From an uncultured bacterium (lineage in GTDB: Bacteria; Verrucomicrobiota; Lentisphaeria; Victivallales; UBA1829): a stretch of DNA of 64,000 nt. Positions 55,275 to 64,000 of the stretch are shown here, piece after piece. Every line of letters begins with the position of its first letter. Position 1 is the stretch's first letter. The DNA is taken from assembly GCA_900549415.1 (NCBI GenBank), contig URNX01000010.1, positions 25,025 through 89,024 on the forward strand, read 5' to 3'. Made by a program: the position numbers and the translations under genes. The notes beneath the pieces are model-generated. The model worked only from the letters and a program-made list of their open reading frames with translations, searched no databases and had not been told where the DNA came from.

Positions 55275-56269
55275 TGGCGGAAACGGAACACAACGGGGAA
55301 GCGTCCGGACATCAGAAGATGGACCGGGCGCTTTCCGCGTTCTGCGCCTACCTGGTGAACGAGCGCAATTCCTCCGCCCACACCGTCGACAGCTACCGTC
55401 TTGACATTCTCCAGTTCGCCCGCATGATGCTTGAAGCCGATGCGGAGGAACAGCAGGTCGACTGGAACAGCATCGACGTTTACGGCGCGCGAACCTATAT
55501 CGTCCGTCTTCAGGATGAAGAGGGCGTTTCCAAAACTTCCATCTTGCGCAAACTTTCCGGAATGCGCACGTTCTACCGTTTCATGCAGCGGGAAGGGCTG
55601 GCGCAGAGCAACCCGTTCTTCGGGCTCAAAGCCCCGAAGCGCGAAAAACTGCTTCCCAAATACATGAGCGTCGATGAGGTCGGGCGTCTGCTCGATGCTC
55701 CCGCGATTCACTGGCGCGACGCATATCAGAAAGGCTATGCGAAGGATGAGGACAGCGCGCATTTCGCCGCCGCCCGCGACGCCGCAATTCTCGAGGTCAT
55801 CTACAGCGGCGGACTCCGTATCAGCGAGGCGATCGGGCTGGACCTGGAAGACCTGGATTTAGTCTCTGGCATCATGCGGGTCCGGGGCAAGGGAAACAAG
55901 GAACGTCTCTGCGGACTCGGTCATCCGGCAATCCGCGCGCTGAAAAACTATTTCCCCGAGCGAACCCTCCGCACATCGAACACAAAAGGGAATGCGCCGG
56001 TGTTCGTCAATCAGTTCGGACAGCGTCTCACGCCGCGCGCATTTCAGGCGAACTTCAAGCTTTATCTGCGGACGGCGGATCTGCCGATGGATATGACACC
56101 GCACAAACTGCGTCACTCCTTCGCCACGCATCTGCTCGATGCCGGAGCTGACCTGCGCAGCGTCCAGGAGCTTCTCGGACATGCCAATCTCAGCACGACG
56201 CAGATCTATACGCACATCAGCACAGAGCGGATGAAGGACGTTTACAATATGGCGCACCCGCGCGCGTAA
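55274..56269 (+). CDS. XerC/XerD-type tyrosine recombinase
   Basis: A chromosome-dimer-resolution type recombinase. ATG 55274 overlaps the pyrG stop (TAATG) and gives 331 residues, slightly longer than the usual ~300 because of an N-terminal lead and an extra loop near residue 150 (WRDAYQKGYAKDEDS). An N-terminal SAM-like domain is followed by the catalytic set: Arg in SGGLRISEAIGL, a Lys in RGKGNKER, His-x-x-Arg in HKLRHSFATHLLDAGADLRSVQ, His in LGHANLSTTQIYTH and the nucleophile Tyr in that last segment. No mobile-element context is seen, so a housekeeping Xer role is likely. XerC versus XerD cannot be decided here. Confidence 0.9.
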   Translation: MAETEHNGEASGHQKMDRALSAFCAYLVNERNSSAHTVDSYRLDILQFARMMLEADAEEQQVDWNSIDVYGARTYIVRLQDEEGVSKTSILRKLSGMRTFYRFMQREGLAQSNPFFGLKAPKREKLLPKYMSVDEVGRLLDAPAIHWRDAYQKGYAKDEDSAHFAAARDAAILEVIYSGGLRISEAIGLDLEDLDLVSGIMRVRGKGNKERLCGLGHPAIRALKNYFPERTLRTSNTKGNAPVFVNQFGQRLTPRAFQANFKLYLRTADLPMDMTPHKLRHSFATHLLDAGADLRSVQELLGHANLSTTQIYTHISTERMKDVYNMAHPRA

Positions 56270-57631
56270 TCAGGCAAGCGCAGGCGGCTGTGCGGAAATT
56301 TTTCTGCAGAGAATCCAGAGGAACACCGCGTTGACCGCCGCCGTGAGGAACCACGAAACCGGATACGAAACCAGCAGATTCTCCATTGTCCGGTCGAGCG
56401 GGAAGATGCAGAACACCCAGACCACACGCAGCACGCAGACTCCGAGCATGGTCACGATCGCCGGCTGAAGCGATGAGCCGAGTCCGCGCAGCGCACCGCT
56501 CACAACATCCATGATTCCGCAGAGCGCATATGTGGTGAACAGAATTTTCATGCGCAGGATTCCCCATGAAATCACCTCCGGATTCGTGTTGAAAATCGAG
56601 AGCACCGGCCGTGCGCAGAGATAGAATCCGAGCCCCATGGCGGTTTCAAGCACAATCGAGCAGATCAGACAGTACCAGATGCTCTTCTTTACGCGGTCCA
56701 CGCGCCCCGCGCCGATGTTCTGTCCAGCAAATGTGATTACGGTCTGATGATACGAATATGCTCCGACGTAGACGATTCCTTCGAGGCTGAGCGCGGCGGT
56801 TGTTCCCGCAATCGCCATAGCTCCGAACGAGTTGATGGACGACTGGATCACAAGGTTTGAAATCGAGAAGAACGAGCCCTGGATTCCCGCCGGGAGCCCG
56901 ATCCACAGCATGCTCTTCAGAATGATCGGATCAATGTGCAGATTTTTCCAGCGGAAGCGGCATGCGTCGCGCAGATGAATGAGATTGCGGAGCACCAGAA
57001 AAGCTGAAATCGCCTGCGAAACCGTGGTTGCAATTGCGACTCCCGCGACGTCAATGTGCAGTCCGAGCACGAACACAATGTTCAGAATGACATTGACGAT
57101 TCCCGCAATCACCAGATAGAAGAGCGGACGCCGCGTATCGCCCGCCGCGCGCATCACGGCACTGCCGAAATTGTAGAGCAGAATGAACGGGAGCCCCGCA
57201 CAGTAAATCCACATGTAGAGAGTCGCCATGCCGATGATGTCGTCCGGTGTGGACATCATTTCCAGCAGCGGTTTTGAAATCAGAATTCCGATGACTGCGA
57301 GTGCAACGCCACCCGCGAGGGAGACCGCGATTGCCGTGTGAACGGTTCGGCTGGTGTTCTTCCAGTTTTTCGCGCCGAGATAGTTCGCCGCGAGGACGTT
57401 TGTCCCGATGGAGAGCCCGATGAACACATTGACGATGAGGTTTGTGAGGAATGCCGTCGCCCCGACCGCTGCCATTGCCTCCGGCGAGGCGAAGCGTCCG
57501 AGCACGATCAGATCCGCCGCATTGAACATCAGCTGAAGGATTCCGGAAAGAATGAGCGGGACGGAAAAGAGGATGATCTTGCTGAAGATCGGCCCGCTGC
57601 ACATGTCGATACTGTATTTGTCTCCTTGCAT
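56270..57631 (-). CDS. MATE-family efflux transporter
   Basis: A 453-residue exporter with 12 predicted membrane segments in two repeats. ATG 57631 (MQGDKYSIDMCSGP) follows AAAGGAG. Family segments: LILSGILQLMFNAADLIVLGRFAS (about 27-50), LSIGTNVLAANYLGAKNW and, in the second half, GTTAALSLEGIVYVG and TFAGQNIGAGRVDRV. It is convergent with the xer gene, with no bases between the stops. It has its own strong promoter. The substrate is unknown. Confidence 0.93.
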   Translation of the reverse strand: MQGDKYSIDMCSGPIFSKIILFSVPLILSGILQLMFNAADLIVLGRFASPEAMAAVGATAFLTNLIVNVFIGLSIGTNVLAANYLGAKNWKNTSRTVHTAIAVSLAGGVALAVIGILISKPLLEMMSTPDDIIGMATLYMWIYCAGLPFILLYNFGSAVMRAAGDTRRPLFYLVIAGIVNVILNIVFVLGLHIDVAGVAIATTVSQAISAFLVLRNLIHLRDACRFRWKNLHIDPIILKSMLWIGLPAGIQGSFFSISNLVIQSSINSFGAMAIAGTTAALSLEGIVYVGAYSYHQTVITFAGQNIGAGRVDRVKKSIWYCLICSIVLETAMGLGFYLCARPVLSIFNTNPEVISWGILRMKILFTTYALCGIMDVVSGALRGLGSSLQPAIVTMLGVCVLRVVWVFCIFPLDRTMENLLVSYPVSWFLTAAVNAVFLWILCRKISAQPPALA

Positions 57632-57649
57632 AAAATCTCCTTTTGAGGT

Positions 57650-57677
57650 ATTATAACACGGAAGCGGGAAAATGCAA
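57650..57677 (-). promoter_or_regulatory. Promoter of the MATE gene
   Basis: On the - strand TTGCAT (57672-57677), 16-base spacer, TATAAT (57650-57655), a perfect -10. The start would be about 12 bases before the start codon region, giving a very short leader with the AAAGGAG site. Confidence 0.75.
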
Positions 57678-57693
57678 TGTTTATCAGATGAAT

Positions 57694-57721
57694 TTGCAAA
57701 ATCGTTTTTCTGTGCTATATT
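57694..57721 (+). promoter_or_regulatory. Promoter of pabBC
   Basis: TTGCAA (57694-57699), 16-base spacer, TATATT (57716-57721). It diverges from the MATE promoter only 16 bases away, so the two could interfere. The leader of about 80 bases ends in a small hairpin (CCTGC/GCAGG) that includes part of the AGGTG ribosome binding site of pabBC. Confidence 0.65.
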
Positions 57722-57807
57722 GTTTCCCATGAGCCGCATCCATTAACCATTCAATTTCCGAAGCGGAGCAGGAGACCCTGCCGGTGTTGATAAACCGCAG
57801 GTGAAGT

Positions 57808-59601
57808 GTGTCCGCTCTCGATTTGCTTTCAGTCATGCGCCGTCCCGGAACGGCGCTGCTTGCCGCGTCCGGAGAAGATTCCGCGTGGGAGCTCTTCTCC
57901 GATCCTGTCCGGATTCTGCGGGCGCACTGCATTGATGAAGTGGAACCTCTGTTCCATGAACTCGAACGTTTGACTGCGGAAGGTTTTTACGCCGCCGGTT
58001 TTGTCGCCTACGAAGCCGCTCCCGCATTCGATTCCGCCCTGACTGTTCACGAAAAGCTGTCCGGGCTTCCGCTTGCGGAATTTGCCGTTTACGATCATGC
58101 CCCGCTTGCGGTCGGGGTTCCCGATGATTTGGGCGAACTCCTCCGCAAACCGCTGGAACCGGAGCTCTCCGAAAAGGAATACGGAAAACAGATTGCCGAT
58201 GTTTTGCAGCATATTCATGCCGGCGACATCTATCAGGCAAATCTGACTTTCCGCTGCCGATCCGTTGAGCCCGTGCATGCGGAAGAGCTGTTTCTTAGTC
58301 TTGCCGCGCGTCATCCGGTTCCGTACGCGGCGTTCCTGAACTTCGACGAATGCCGCATCCTCTCGCTTTCGCCCGAACTGTTTCTGGAGTCGGACGGATG
58401 CCGCATTTTCAGTTCTCCGATGAAAGGAACCGCGAAGCGTTCCCCGATTCCCGCCGACGACCGCGCGGTTGCGGAATGGCTTGCGCACGATGAGAAGAAC
58501 ATGGCGGAGAATCTGATGATTACCGACATGGTCCGCAACGATCTTGGACGCGTCTGCGTTCCCGGCAGCATCTCTGTTGATCCGCTCCTGCATGTGGATA
58601 CATACGGAACTGTGCATCAAATGATCAGCACGGTTCATGGCGGGCTTCCGGAGCGGGTGAGCCTGTTTGAACTTTTTTCAGCGACGTTTCCGCCCGCTTC
58701 AATTACAGGCGCTCCGAAGGTGCGGGCAATGGAAATCATCCGCCGGAACGAAAAGAGTCCGCGCGGTGTCTATACAGGCTGTATCGGAGTGTTTCGCCCC
58801 GGAAAAGCGTTCCGTCTGAATGTCGCGATCCGCACGCTGACGGTTTGCGGAACGCATATTGAAACGGGAATCGGCGGCGGGATTGTTGCCGATTCCACCG
58901 CGGAAAGCGAATGGAAGGAGGCTTTGCTGAAACGCCGTTACGCTGAAATTGCTCCTCCTCCGTTCCGGATTTTCGAGACGATCCGCTGGTCTGTGCGGGA
59001 TGGATGCGCGGATGCCGCCGCGCACATTCTCCGTGCCGTGACGAGTCAGCGTTATTTCGGCCGTCCGGTTGATCCTTCCGCAATCGAGCGCGGTCTTTCC
59101 GGAATTGATGCGGAACTGCGCCGCAAGGGGACGGAGAATGCAACGGTGAAATTTTTTTTGGATCATCGCGGGAATATTGAATTTGAATCAGGGCCCGGAC
59201 GCGGAATCTGGAGGGCAGTTCCGCTCCGGGTCCTGGTTTCCTCTGACCGCACGGATGCGGACGATGTTTTTCTTCATCACAAGACGACGGTCCGGGAATT
59301 TTATCATTCCCGTTTAGCAGCCGCCCGTGCCGCCGGATTTGACGAAGAGATTTTCCGCAATGCGCGCGGCGAGTTCACGGAGGGGAGCATTTCGAATCTG
59401 TTCATCCGTCGTGGTTCCCGCTGGTATACGCCTCCGCTCCGCTGCGGACTTCTTCCTGGCGTGGAGCGTGCGCATCTTCTCGCTTCGCTTCCGGCGGAGG
59501 AGAAACTTCTTTTTGAATCCGATCTCCGTTCCGCGGATGAAATCCTTCTCTGCAATTCCGTGCGCGGCGCCGGAATCGTCGCGCACCTGTCGTGGAATTA
59601 A
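57808..59601 (+). CDS. pabBC: PabB-PabC fusion: aminodeoxychorismate synthase component I / aminodeoxychorismate lyase
   Basis: Makes p-aminobenzoate for folate from chorismate. 597 residues. PabB (about 1-385) has the PMKGT lysine motif (specific for PabB rather than TrpE), DEKNMAENLMITDMVRNDLGRV and TGAPKVRAMEII. PabC (from about 390, FETIRW) has the PLP Lys in HHKTTVREF and ARGEFTEGSISNLFI. The start is probably GTG 57808 after AGGTGAA; ATG 57835 is an in-frame alternative without a ribosome binding site. It is convergent with the Sel1 gene (4-base overlap). The PabA amidotransferase subunit is not in the window. Confidence 0.93.
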   Translation: MSALDLLSVMRRPGTALLAASGEDSAWELFSDPVRILRAHCIDEVEPLFHELERLTAEGFYAAGFVAYEAAPAFDSALTVHEKLSGLPLAEFAVYDHAPLAVGVPDDLGELLRKPLEPELSEKEYGKQIADVLQHIHAGDIYQANLTFRCRSVEPVHAEELFLSLAARHPVPYAAFLNFDECRILSLSPELFLESDGCRIFSSPMKGTAKRSPIPADDRAVAEWLAHDEKNMAENLMITDMVRNDLGRVCVPGSISVDPLLHVDTYGTVHQMISTVHGGLPERVSLFELFSATFPPASITGAPKVRAMEIIRRNEKSPRGVYTGCIGVFRPGKAFRLNVAIRTLTVCGTHIETGIGGGIVADSTAESEWKEALLKRRYAEIAPPPFRIFETIRWSVRDGCADAAAHILRAVTSQRYFGRPVDPSAIERGLSGIDAELRRKGTENATVKFFLDHRGNIEFESGPGRGIWRAVPLRVLVSSDRTDADDVFLHHKTTVREFYHSRLAAARAAGFDEEIFRNARGEFTEGSISNLFIRRGSRWYTPPLRCGLLPGVERAHLLASLPAEEKLLFESDLRSADEILLCNSVRGAGIVAHLSWN

Positions 59602-61820
59602 AGCGCGTTTTTGCACTTTGCGCTTCCGCGCTTCGCTCCTTCCTTGAAATACGCTTTGGCTTTGACGGAATCTTTCGGTCCGATTTTCCCGTCGCGGTAA
59701 ACAGTGCCCAGAAGGTAACAGACATCCGCGTGTCCGTCCTGGTATGCTTTTTCCGCGCAGGCCAGGAATGCTTGGTGGTTGACTTCGCAGCCGTAGCCAT
59801 TCAGCAGACATTCTGCAAGCTTGAAGTTTGCTTCTGCATTTTCGTCATTGATTTTAGAATTCAAATAACAGATGAACGCGCGGCGCGGCTCCTGAACGAG
59901 GTCCTGGAGATACCCCAGGCGCAAATTCGCCTCTGCGTGCTGAAGCTCGATTGCCTTGCGGAGATATGCCGCCGCCTTGTCCATTTCCGTTTCCGTTTCA
60001 AACAGAAGATAGTGCAGACGGAGCATTGCGCGTGGATCATCGTGTGCCGCGGCAAGTTCATACAGCTCTTTCGCTTTCTTCTGATCTTTGACGGTCTGCT
60101 CCATATATTGCGCATATTCGAATGCCACGCTGAATGTTTCCAGCTCCAGCGCCCGTTCAAAAGCCTTTTTGACTTCTTCTGCCGGAGTCTTCTTGAATAT
60201 CTCTTCGTAGAAGAGCATCAGGGAAGCCATTCTCGCCGATTGGGGATCGTTGTATTCCGCGCCTTTCTGGAACCAGTCGAGCGCTTTTTTCAAATCTTTC
60301 TTTATCTGCGGATTTCCGTTGAGGTACATCCGACCCAGTATTCTGCAGGCGACCGGATGTTTGAGTTCCGCCGCTCTTTGAAGCAGTTCCACTCCGACGG
60401 TTGCTTCCGGATGCTTGTCCTCCTCCATCCAGCCGACGACGCCGAGTGCGAAGAGTGCATCCGGGGTGTTCTTGTCGGCGAGAAGACGGAGCCGGTCGTA
60501 CTCCTTCTTCAGAATGTTCGTGAGCCATTGATCCGCAAACTTGTTGTTTTGGAGCACTCCTTCTGCGAACAGCGCCGCGGCGCGGACGAAGTGTTCATCT
60601 CCGTCGGTGAAAAGCTCTTTGAGAGCGATTTCGTTGCGGCAGTAATTCAGATCAAGCGCCATTCCCCTGACGTCCCAGAAGTGTCCGGTTTTTGGCTGGT
60701 TCAACTTTGTGTGGTACAGATCGGAAAGTTTTACAACCGCATTTTTTTCGTTTTCCTTTTCGAGCGAAGCGATCATGTAATATTTGATTGCTTCCGTAAA
60801 ACGAGCCTTCTCTGCGAGCATTTCGCCTGCTTTGAGTGCGGCTTCGCGGAATCCGCTGTCTGCCGATTTGAGCATGAAGGAAAGTGCGGTATCCGTATCC
60901 TTCGCATCGGCAAGAATGCTGCCATATAGGAATTGAGCTTCCGGGTGTCCCGCTTCCGCCGCGAGCTTCAGCAAATGCCTGCCCCGGTCATTCATCCCGT
61001 TGAAAACAACCTTTTCCTTGGAGGCGTCAAGCAGAATGTCTCTGCTCCATTCCGCCGGACCGTTTGCCGCAAGAACTTTTTCCGCCAGGGCTGTCGCTTT
61101 GGAAATATTGACAGGAGTTCCCCGTCCGTTCAGAAAACAGTCCGCCAGCAGGATCATTGCATCGGTTGAATCGGGCATGGTCTGGCAGAGGGAGACAACT
61201 TCCGCGTAACGTTTCTGTTCGTAAAGGAATTTCGCATATGCGTTTCCGCCCTGCGGGGATTTGTGTTCAATTGCTTTTTTGAAATAAGTTTCCGCGAGAG
61301 CCGGATTGTAACAGCCGTTCTCTTCGTTGGCGTATATCTGTGCAAGATTGCTGAAAGCAAGCGGAAGCTCCTGCTCCGCCGCCTTTTTATACAGCTCGAT
61401 TGCTGCCGGCAGATTCGCGGTGGTTCCGATACCGAACTGAGTCATAACAGCAAGCCCGTTGAGTCCCCACGGGTTGTTTTTTTCCGCCGCTTTGGAAAAA
61501 TACTCGTAGGCTTTGTTTATGTCTGAAGGCGTTCCGATTTCCTGCAGATAACAGCGGCCCAGCCAGGCCTGCGCTTCCGGATTTCCTTTTTCCGCATATT
61601 CTTTGAAAATTTCAAATGCTGCGATGCCGTCTCTGTTTTCAAACAGAAGTTCTGCCAGATTGATATACTCCTGTTCATCGGATTCCTGTTTGTTTGCCGC
61701 CGGAACAACCGGAACCTCCGGCGTTTTCTGCGGCTGCACCGCGTTTCCGCTGAACGAACAGCCGGAAAGAACGAGCAGTGCGGATACTGCGGACAACAGC
61801 TGAGTGTTTTGTTTTTTCAT
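59598..61820 (-). CDS. Sel1-repeat lipoprotein
   Basis: A 740-residue lipoprotein. The start is ATG 61820 after GAGGGA (an in-frame TTG at 61832 overlaps that site). The signal ends in the lipobox LSGC with C21. The rest is a series of ~36-residue Sel1/TPR-like helical repeats with recurring A-x-x-G-x-x-x-A-x-x-x-L-G patterns, for example GNPEAQAWLGRCYLQE, GHPEAQFLYGSILAD and HPVACRILGRMYLNGN. Such repeats are protein-binding scaffolds. It follows the S16-like gene by 8 bases and is its likely partner. No catalytic motif is seen. Confidence 0.85.
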   Translation of the reverse strand: MKKQNTQLLSAVSALLVLSGCSFSGNAVQPQKTPEVPVVPAANKQESDEQEYINLAELLFENRDGIAAFEIFKEYAEKGNPEAQAWLGRCYLQEIGTPSDINKAYEYFSKAAEKNNPWGLNGLAVMTQFGIGTTANLPAAIELYKKAAEQELPLAFSNLAQIYANEENGCYNPALAETYFKKAIEHKSPQGGNAYAKFLYEQKRYAEVVSLCQTMPDSTDAMILLADCFLNGRGTPVNISKATALAEKVLAANGPAEWSRDILLDASKEKVVFNGMNDRGRHLLKLAAEAGHPEAQFLYGSILADAKDTDTALSFMLKSADSGFREAALKAGEMLAEKARFTEAIKYYMIASLEKENEKNAVVKLSDLYHTKLNQPKTGHFWDVRGMALDLNYCRNEIALKELFTDGDEHFVRAAALFAEGVLQNNKFADQWLTNILKKEYDRLRLLADKNTPDALFALGVVGWMEEDKHPEATVGVELLQRAAELKHPVACRILGRMYLNGNPQIKKDLKKALDWFQKGAEYNDPQSARMASLMLFYEEIFKKTPAEEVKKAFERALELETFSVAFEYAQYMEQTVKDQKKAKELYELAAAHDDPRAMLRLHYLLFETETEMDKAAAYLRKAIELQHAEANLRLGYLQDLVQEPRRAFICYLNSKINDENAEANFKLAECLLNGYGCEVNHQAFLACAEKAYQDGHADVCYLLGTVYRDGKIGPKDSVKAKAYFKEGAKRGSAKCKNAL

Positions 61821-61828
61821 GAGATCCC

Positions 61829-63850
61829 TCAATTTGATTTATCTTGCTTGAAACTCATCAGAAGAGCTTTGGAATAAAGAGAAGCGCGCCAGTAGGCGGC
61901 AAGGGACTTGAAGACCCCGGCGCCGTTCTGGTCGTTTTCGGCAGTTTCGAAGTCGCAGATCGCGGGCAGACACGGGATCCCGGCGCTCACGCAGTCACTG
62001 ATGTTCTGAATCGCCGCTTCCCTGGCGTTGCGCAGGAGATGCGGAATGAAATCGTTGCTCTGGTCAGCTCCGTATATAACCAGAACCGCCGAAGCAAGAG
62101 TCAGTGCGCTGATTTGTGATTTCAGCGAAGCCTGAACATGATACGCCCGGTTGTACAGAGGTTTTGTCGAGTCTGGACTCAGCAGGCTGTGATCCTCCAG
62201 AGCCTGCATCTGCATCTCAACCGCGAAGCTGATAAAAGGATTGTCCTGCCATTCCTTTTTGACTGCCGTTTCTTCCTTGAGAGCGCTTCCCGCTTTTACG
62301 GACATGAAATCCTGAAAGTTCTCTCCTGCGACAGAGTTTGCGGCACAGCTTGCGGAATAGAACAGACGCTCCACTTCTTCCGCCCGTGAATTTGCATGGA
62401 GCCGCGGCAGCGCTTTGCCGAGCTTCCCGAGAAATTTATCCAGCTCTGAATTGTCCCTTGTGGCAAGATAGAGGAGCTCGAGGAGACTTTGCTCTGTTCT
62501 GGAAACTTCATCAAGCTCTTTTTCGGATGCCATGTTCATCTCTTTTTCCGGCATTCGTGTGTTGAAGAGAACCTGCATCCTCGCCAGAAATTCAACTTCT
62601 CTTGAAACCGGTTCCAGCTGTGCTGTAATTTCGCCGAGCCCTTTTTCAAACGGGAAGTATCCATGGTATTTTTCGTGCTCTTTCCCGAACAGCTTCTGGA
62701 AAAATGAAAGTTTTCTTTTCTTTCTTTTTTCAAAAAGAGCTTCTCCTTCCTTATCGAAAGCTTTGCGGAGTGCGAGGAGGATTTTCCTGTAGTGGTATTC
62801 CCGCAGATAGTGGATTTTGGACCAGTCAACGATGTTTTCCTGCAGGAATTTGTCCAGAAAGTTTTCCGATTTCTCCCACGCTTCCCATGCTTGCCAGGTG
62901 TGGAAAATCTGGAGCGTGGCGGGCAGCAGTTTCCCCTCCTGATAAAAATCTCTGGCGAGCGCGGGGGAGAGTTCATAGCCATCCATGACTGCGGGATACG
63001 ATTTCAAGTCCGGATACTGTTTCATCTTTTCCGAAACTTTCTGCGAGAGCTCCCGGTAAACCGGAAGCAGAACATCTTCCACTTCCCGCGAAAGTTTTGT
63101 CATGCTGCGGATATTGATGTGCTTGCCGCTCTGATACGGCTTGTTGTGCAGGATCGCATACGCTTCCGCAATGTTTTCGACCCGGAACAGTTTCAGATTC
63201 AGTTCATCGGCAAGACGGCTCACATCGACTTCCTCGCCTTTGTAATTTTTGCAGATGCGCAGAAACGCGGGAACGAACAGCCGTTTGATTCCGGCCTTCG
63301 CCGCACCCCGCATCTTCTCCGGGATTCCGCCGACAACGCCGATTGTGCCGTCCGGCAGAATGGTTCCCGTCATGGCGAAATCGTCCGGAAGCGGCAGACC
63401 GTCGATCGCGGAAAGAATGGCAAGACAGGTGACTCCTCCGGCGCTCGGTCCGTCGACATTGCCGGAAAACTCCACGGTAATGGTTGTGCCGTGCATGGTA
63501 TCGCCCCGGAGCATTGCGGCTGTTACGGCGGCAAGCCAAAGACTGCTGTGAAGGGATTGTCCGCTTCCGCTTGGTGTGTCGTCGCTGATCATCACCCGCA
63601 GCGGAGTGTTCTGCTTCGTCCGTGAAAATTTCATCGGCAGACGGTTGAGATTGCCGACAGGTTCATTGTCGCGGACCATAAGGCATGGAATTTTGTATTC
63701 GATAACCTCCGCGGTGCTTTTTTCCGTTTCCTGCATTGGCGCCGGTGCGGAAACCGGCTCGACTGCGGCAGGGGCTTCATCCGCCAATGCACGGCTGCCT
63801 GCCATGCAGATAAGCACACTGAAAACTACGGCTTTGTAAATATGTTTCAT
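61829..63850 (-). CDS. Exported Lon-like (S16) protease-domain protein
   Basis: A 673-residue protein with an N-terminal signal peptide (1-23, cleaved near ALADEA) and no ATPase. Residues about 85-215 resemble the Lon proteolytic domain: the Ser in VDGPSAGG (S136), MTGTILPDGTIGVVGGIPEK and the Lys at K179 align with the E. coli S679/K722 dyad, followed by AGIKRLFVP. The remaining ~450 residues are helical and charged with no domain I know. The gene heads a two-gene unit with the Sel1 lipoprotein. It is probably a periplasmic serine-lysine peptidase of unknown target; activity is inferred from the dyad. Confidence 0.8.
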   Translation of the reverse strand: MKHIYKAVVFSVLICMAGSRALADEAPAAVEPVSAPAPMQETEKSTAEVIEYKIPCLMVRDNEPVGNLNRLPMKFSRTKQNTPLRVMISDDTPSGSGQSLHSSLWLAAVTAAMLRGDTMHGTTITVEFSGNVDGPSAGGVTCLAILSAIDGLPLPDDFAMTGTILPDGTIGVVGGIPEKMRGAAKAGIKRLFVPAFLRICKNYKGEEVDVSRLADELNLKLFRVENIAEAYAILHNKPYQSGKHINIRSMTKLSREVEDVLLPVYRELSQKVSEKMKQYPDLKSYPAVMDGYELSPALARDFYQEGKLLPATLQIFHTWQAWEAWEKSENFLDKFLQENIVDWSKIHYLREYHYRKILLALRKAFDKEGEALFEKRKKRKLSFFQKLFGKEHEKYHGYFPFEKGLGEITAQLEPVSREVEFLARMQVLFNTRMPEKEMNMASEKELDEVSRTEQSLLELLYLATRDNSELDKFLGKLGKALPRLHANSRAEEVERLFYSASCAANSVAGENFQDFMSVKAGSALKEETAVKKEWQDNPFISFAVEMQMQALEDHSLLSPDSTKPLYNRAYHVQASLKSQISALTLASAVLVIYGADQSNDFIPHLLRNAREAAIQNISDCVSAGIPCLPAICDFETAENDQNGAGVFKSLAAYWRASLYSKALLMSFKQDKSN

Positions 63851-64000
63851 ACGGCTGTTTCCTTTGTGGTAGTGTAATTTGCTTTATATTGGACTCTTTC
63901 TGTTTGTTTTACAGATAATTTAATATGCAGTTCTCTTTTTTTAAAATATTTTATCTGTTGATTTTGCAGAAAGAAGAATCCGATTCCTTTTTCCTGTTTT
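63851..64000. other. AT-rich region upstream of the S16-like gene
   Basis: This 150-base end of the window is strongly AT-rich and holds no gene. On the - strand TATAAA occurs about 40 bases before the start codon with a weak -35 (TGTAAA) 19 bases further up, so the promoter of the S16/Sel1 pair is probably here. Nothing else is recognised. Confidence 0.4.

Noticed and set aside
57729..57746. A five-codon leader peptide (MSRIH) before pabBC
   Set aside because: No ribosome binding site, no regulatory codons and no attenuator follow it.
63300..63330. Loss of the catalytic Lys in the S16-like domain (GGIPEK where Lon has GGLKEK)
   Set aside because: The catalytic Lys of E. coli Lon is the second one of GGLKEK, which aligns with K179; the dyad is intact.

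Overview
This window comes from an anaerobic, Gram-negative-type bacterium of moderately high GC content. The signs of an anaerobic life are a complete Rnf ion pump, the oxygen-independent (CbiK-type) cobalamin route and several radical/Fe-S enzymes. The lipobox of a Sel1-repeat lipoprotein and the Rnf order A-B-C-D-G-E fit a diderm. A PVC-group member such as Lentisphaerota is my guess, but nothing here proves the phylum.

Layout. (1) 1-16.5 kb, + strand: the end of rplK, then rplA-rplJ-rplL-rpoB-rpoC, the str genes rpsL-rpsG-fusA, and the first six genes of the S10 operon (rpsJ-rplC-rplD-rplW-rplB-rpsS). tuf is missing between fusA and rpsJ, and the S10 string stops at a strong terminator after rpsS. 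(2) 16.6-22.2 kb, + strand: dxs, a DUF2079-like membrane protein, then a conserved pair of obscure function (an IscU-like scaffold and the GGGtGRT protein). (3) 22.3-28.4 kb, - strand: formamidase amiF followed by urtABCDE, an amide/urea ABC importer, behind a near-perfect sigma-54 promoter; this is a nitrogen-scavenging operon. (4) 28.6-33.9 kb, - strand: rnfABCDGE. (5) 34.0-53.4 kb, - strand: one 18-gene cobalamin supra-operon behind a cobalamin riboswitch. It starts with a HutW/ChuW-like radical SAM enzyme and a FecBCD/BtuFCD-type importer, continues with corrin-ring synthesis (several genes fused) and ends with nucleotide-loop assembly. (6) 53.5-64 kb: pyrG-xer (+), a MATE exporter (-), pabBC (+), and a - strand pair encoding an exported Lon-like (S16) protease-domain protein and a Sel1-repeat lipoprotein.

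How the parts connect. The cobalamin operon covers nearly the whole anaerobic route from precorrin-2 to cobalamin. No cbiJ, uroporphyrinogen methyltransferase or corrinoid adenosyltransferase gene is seen in it. The most intriguing point is that its first gene resembles heme-opening radical SAM enzymes rather than a known B12 gene, and that its cobalt chelatase is fused to a flavodoxin. The amiF-urt operon would import short amides or urea and release ammonia from formamide. Rnf couples ferredoxin and NADH pools to an ion gradient.

No tRNA, rRNA, CRISPR array, insertion sequence or prophage was seen.
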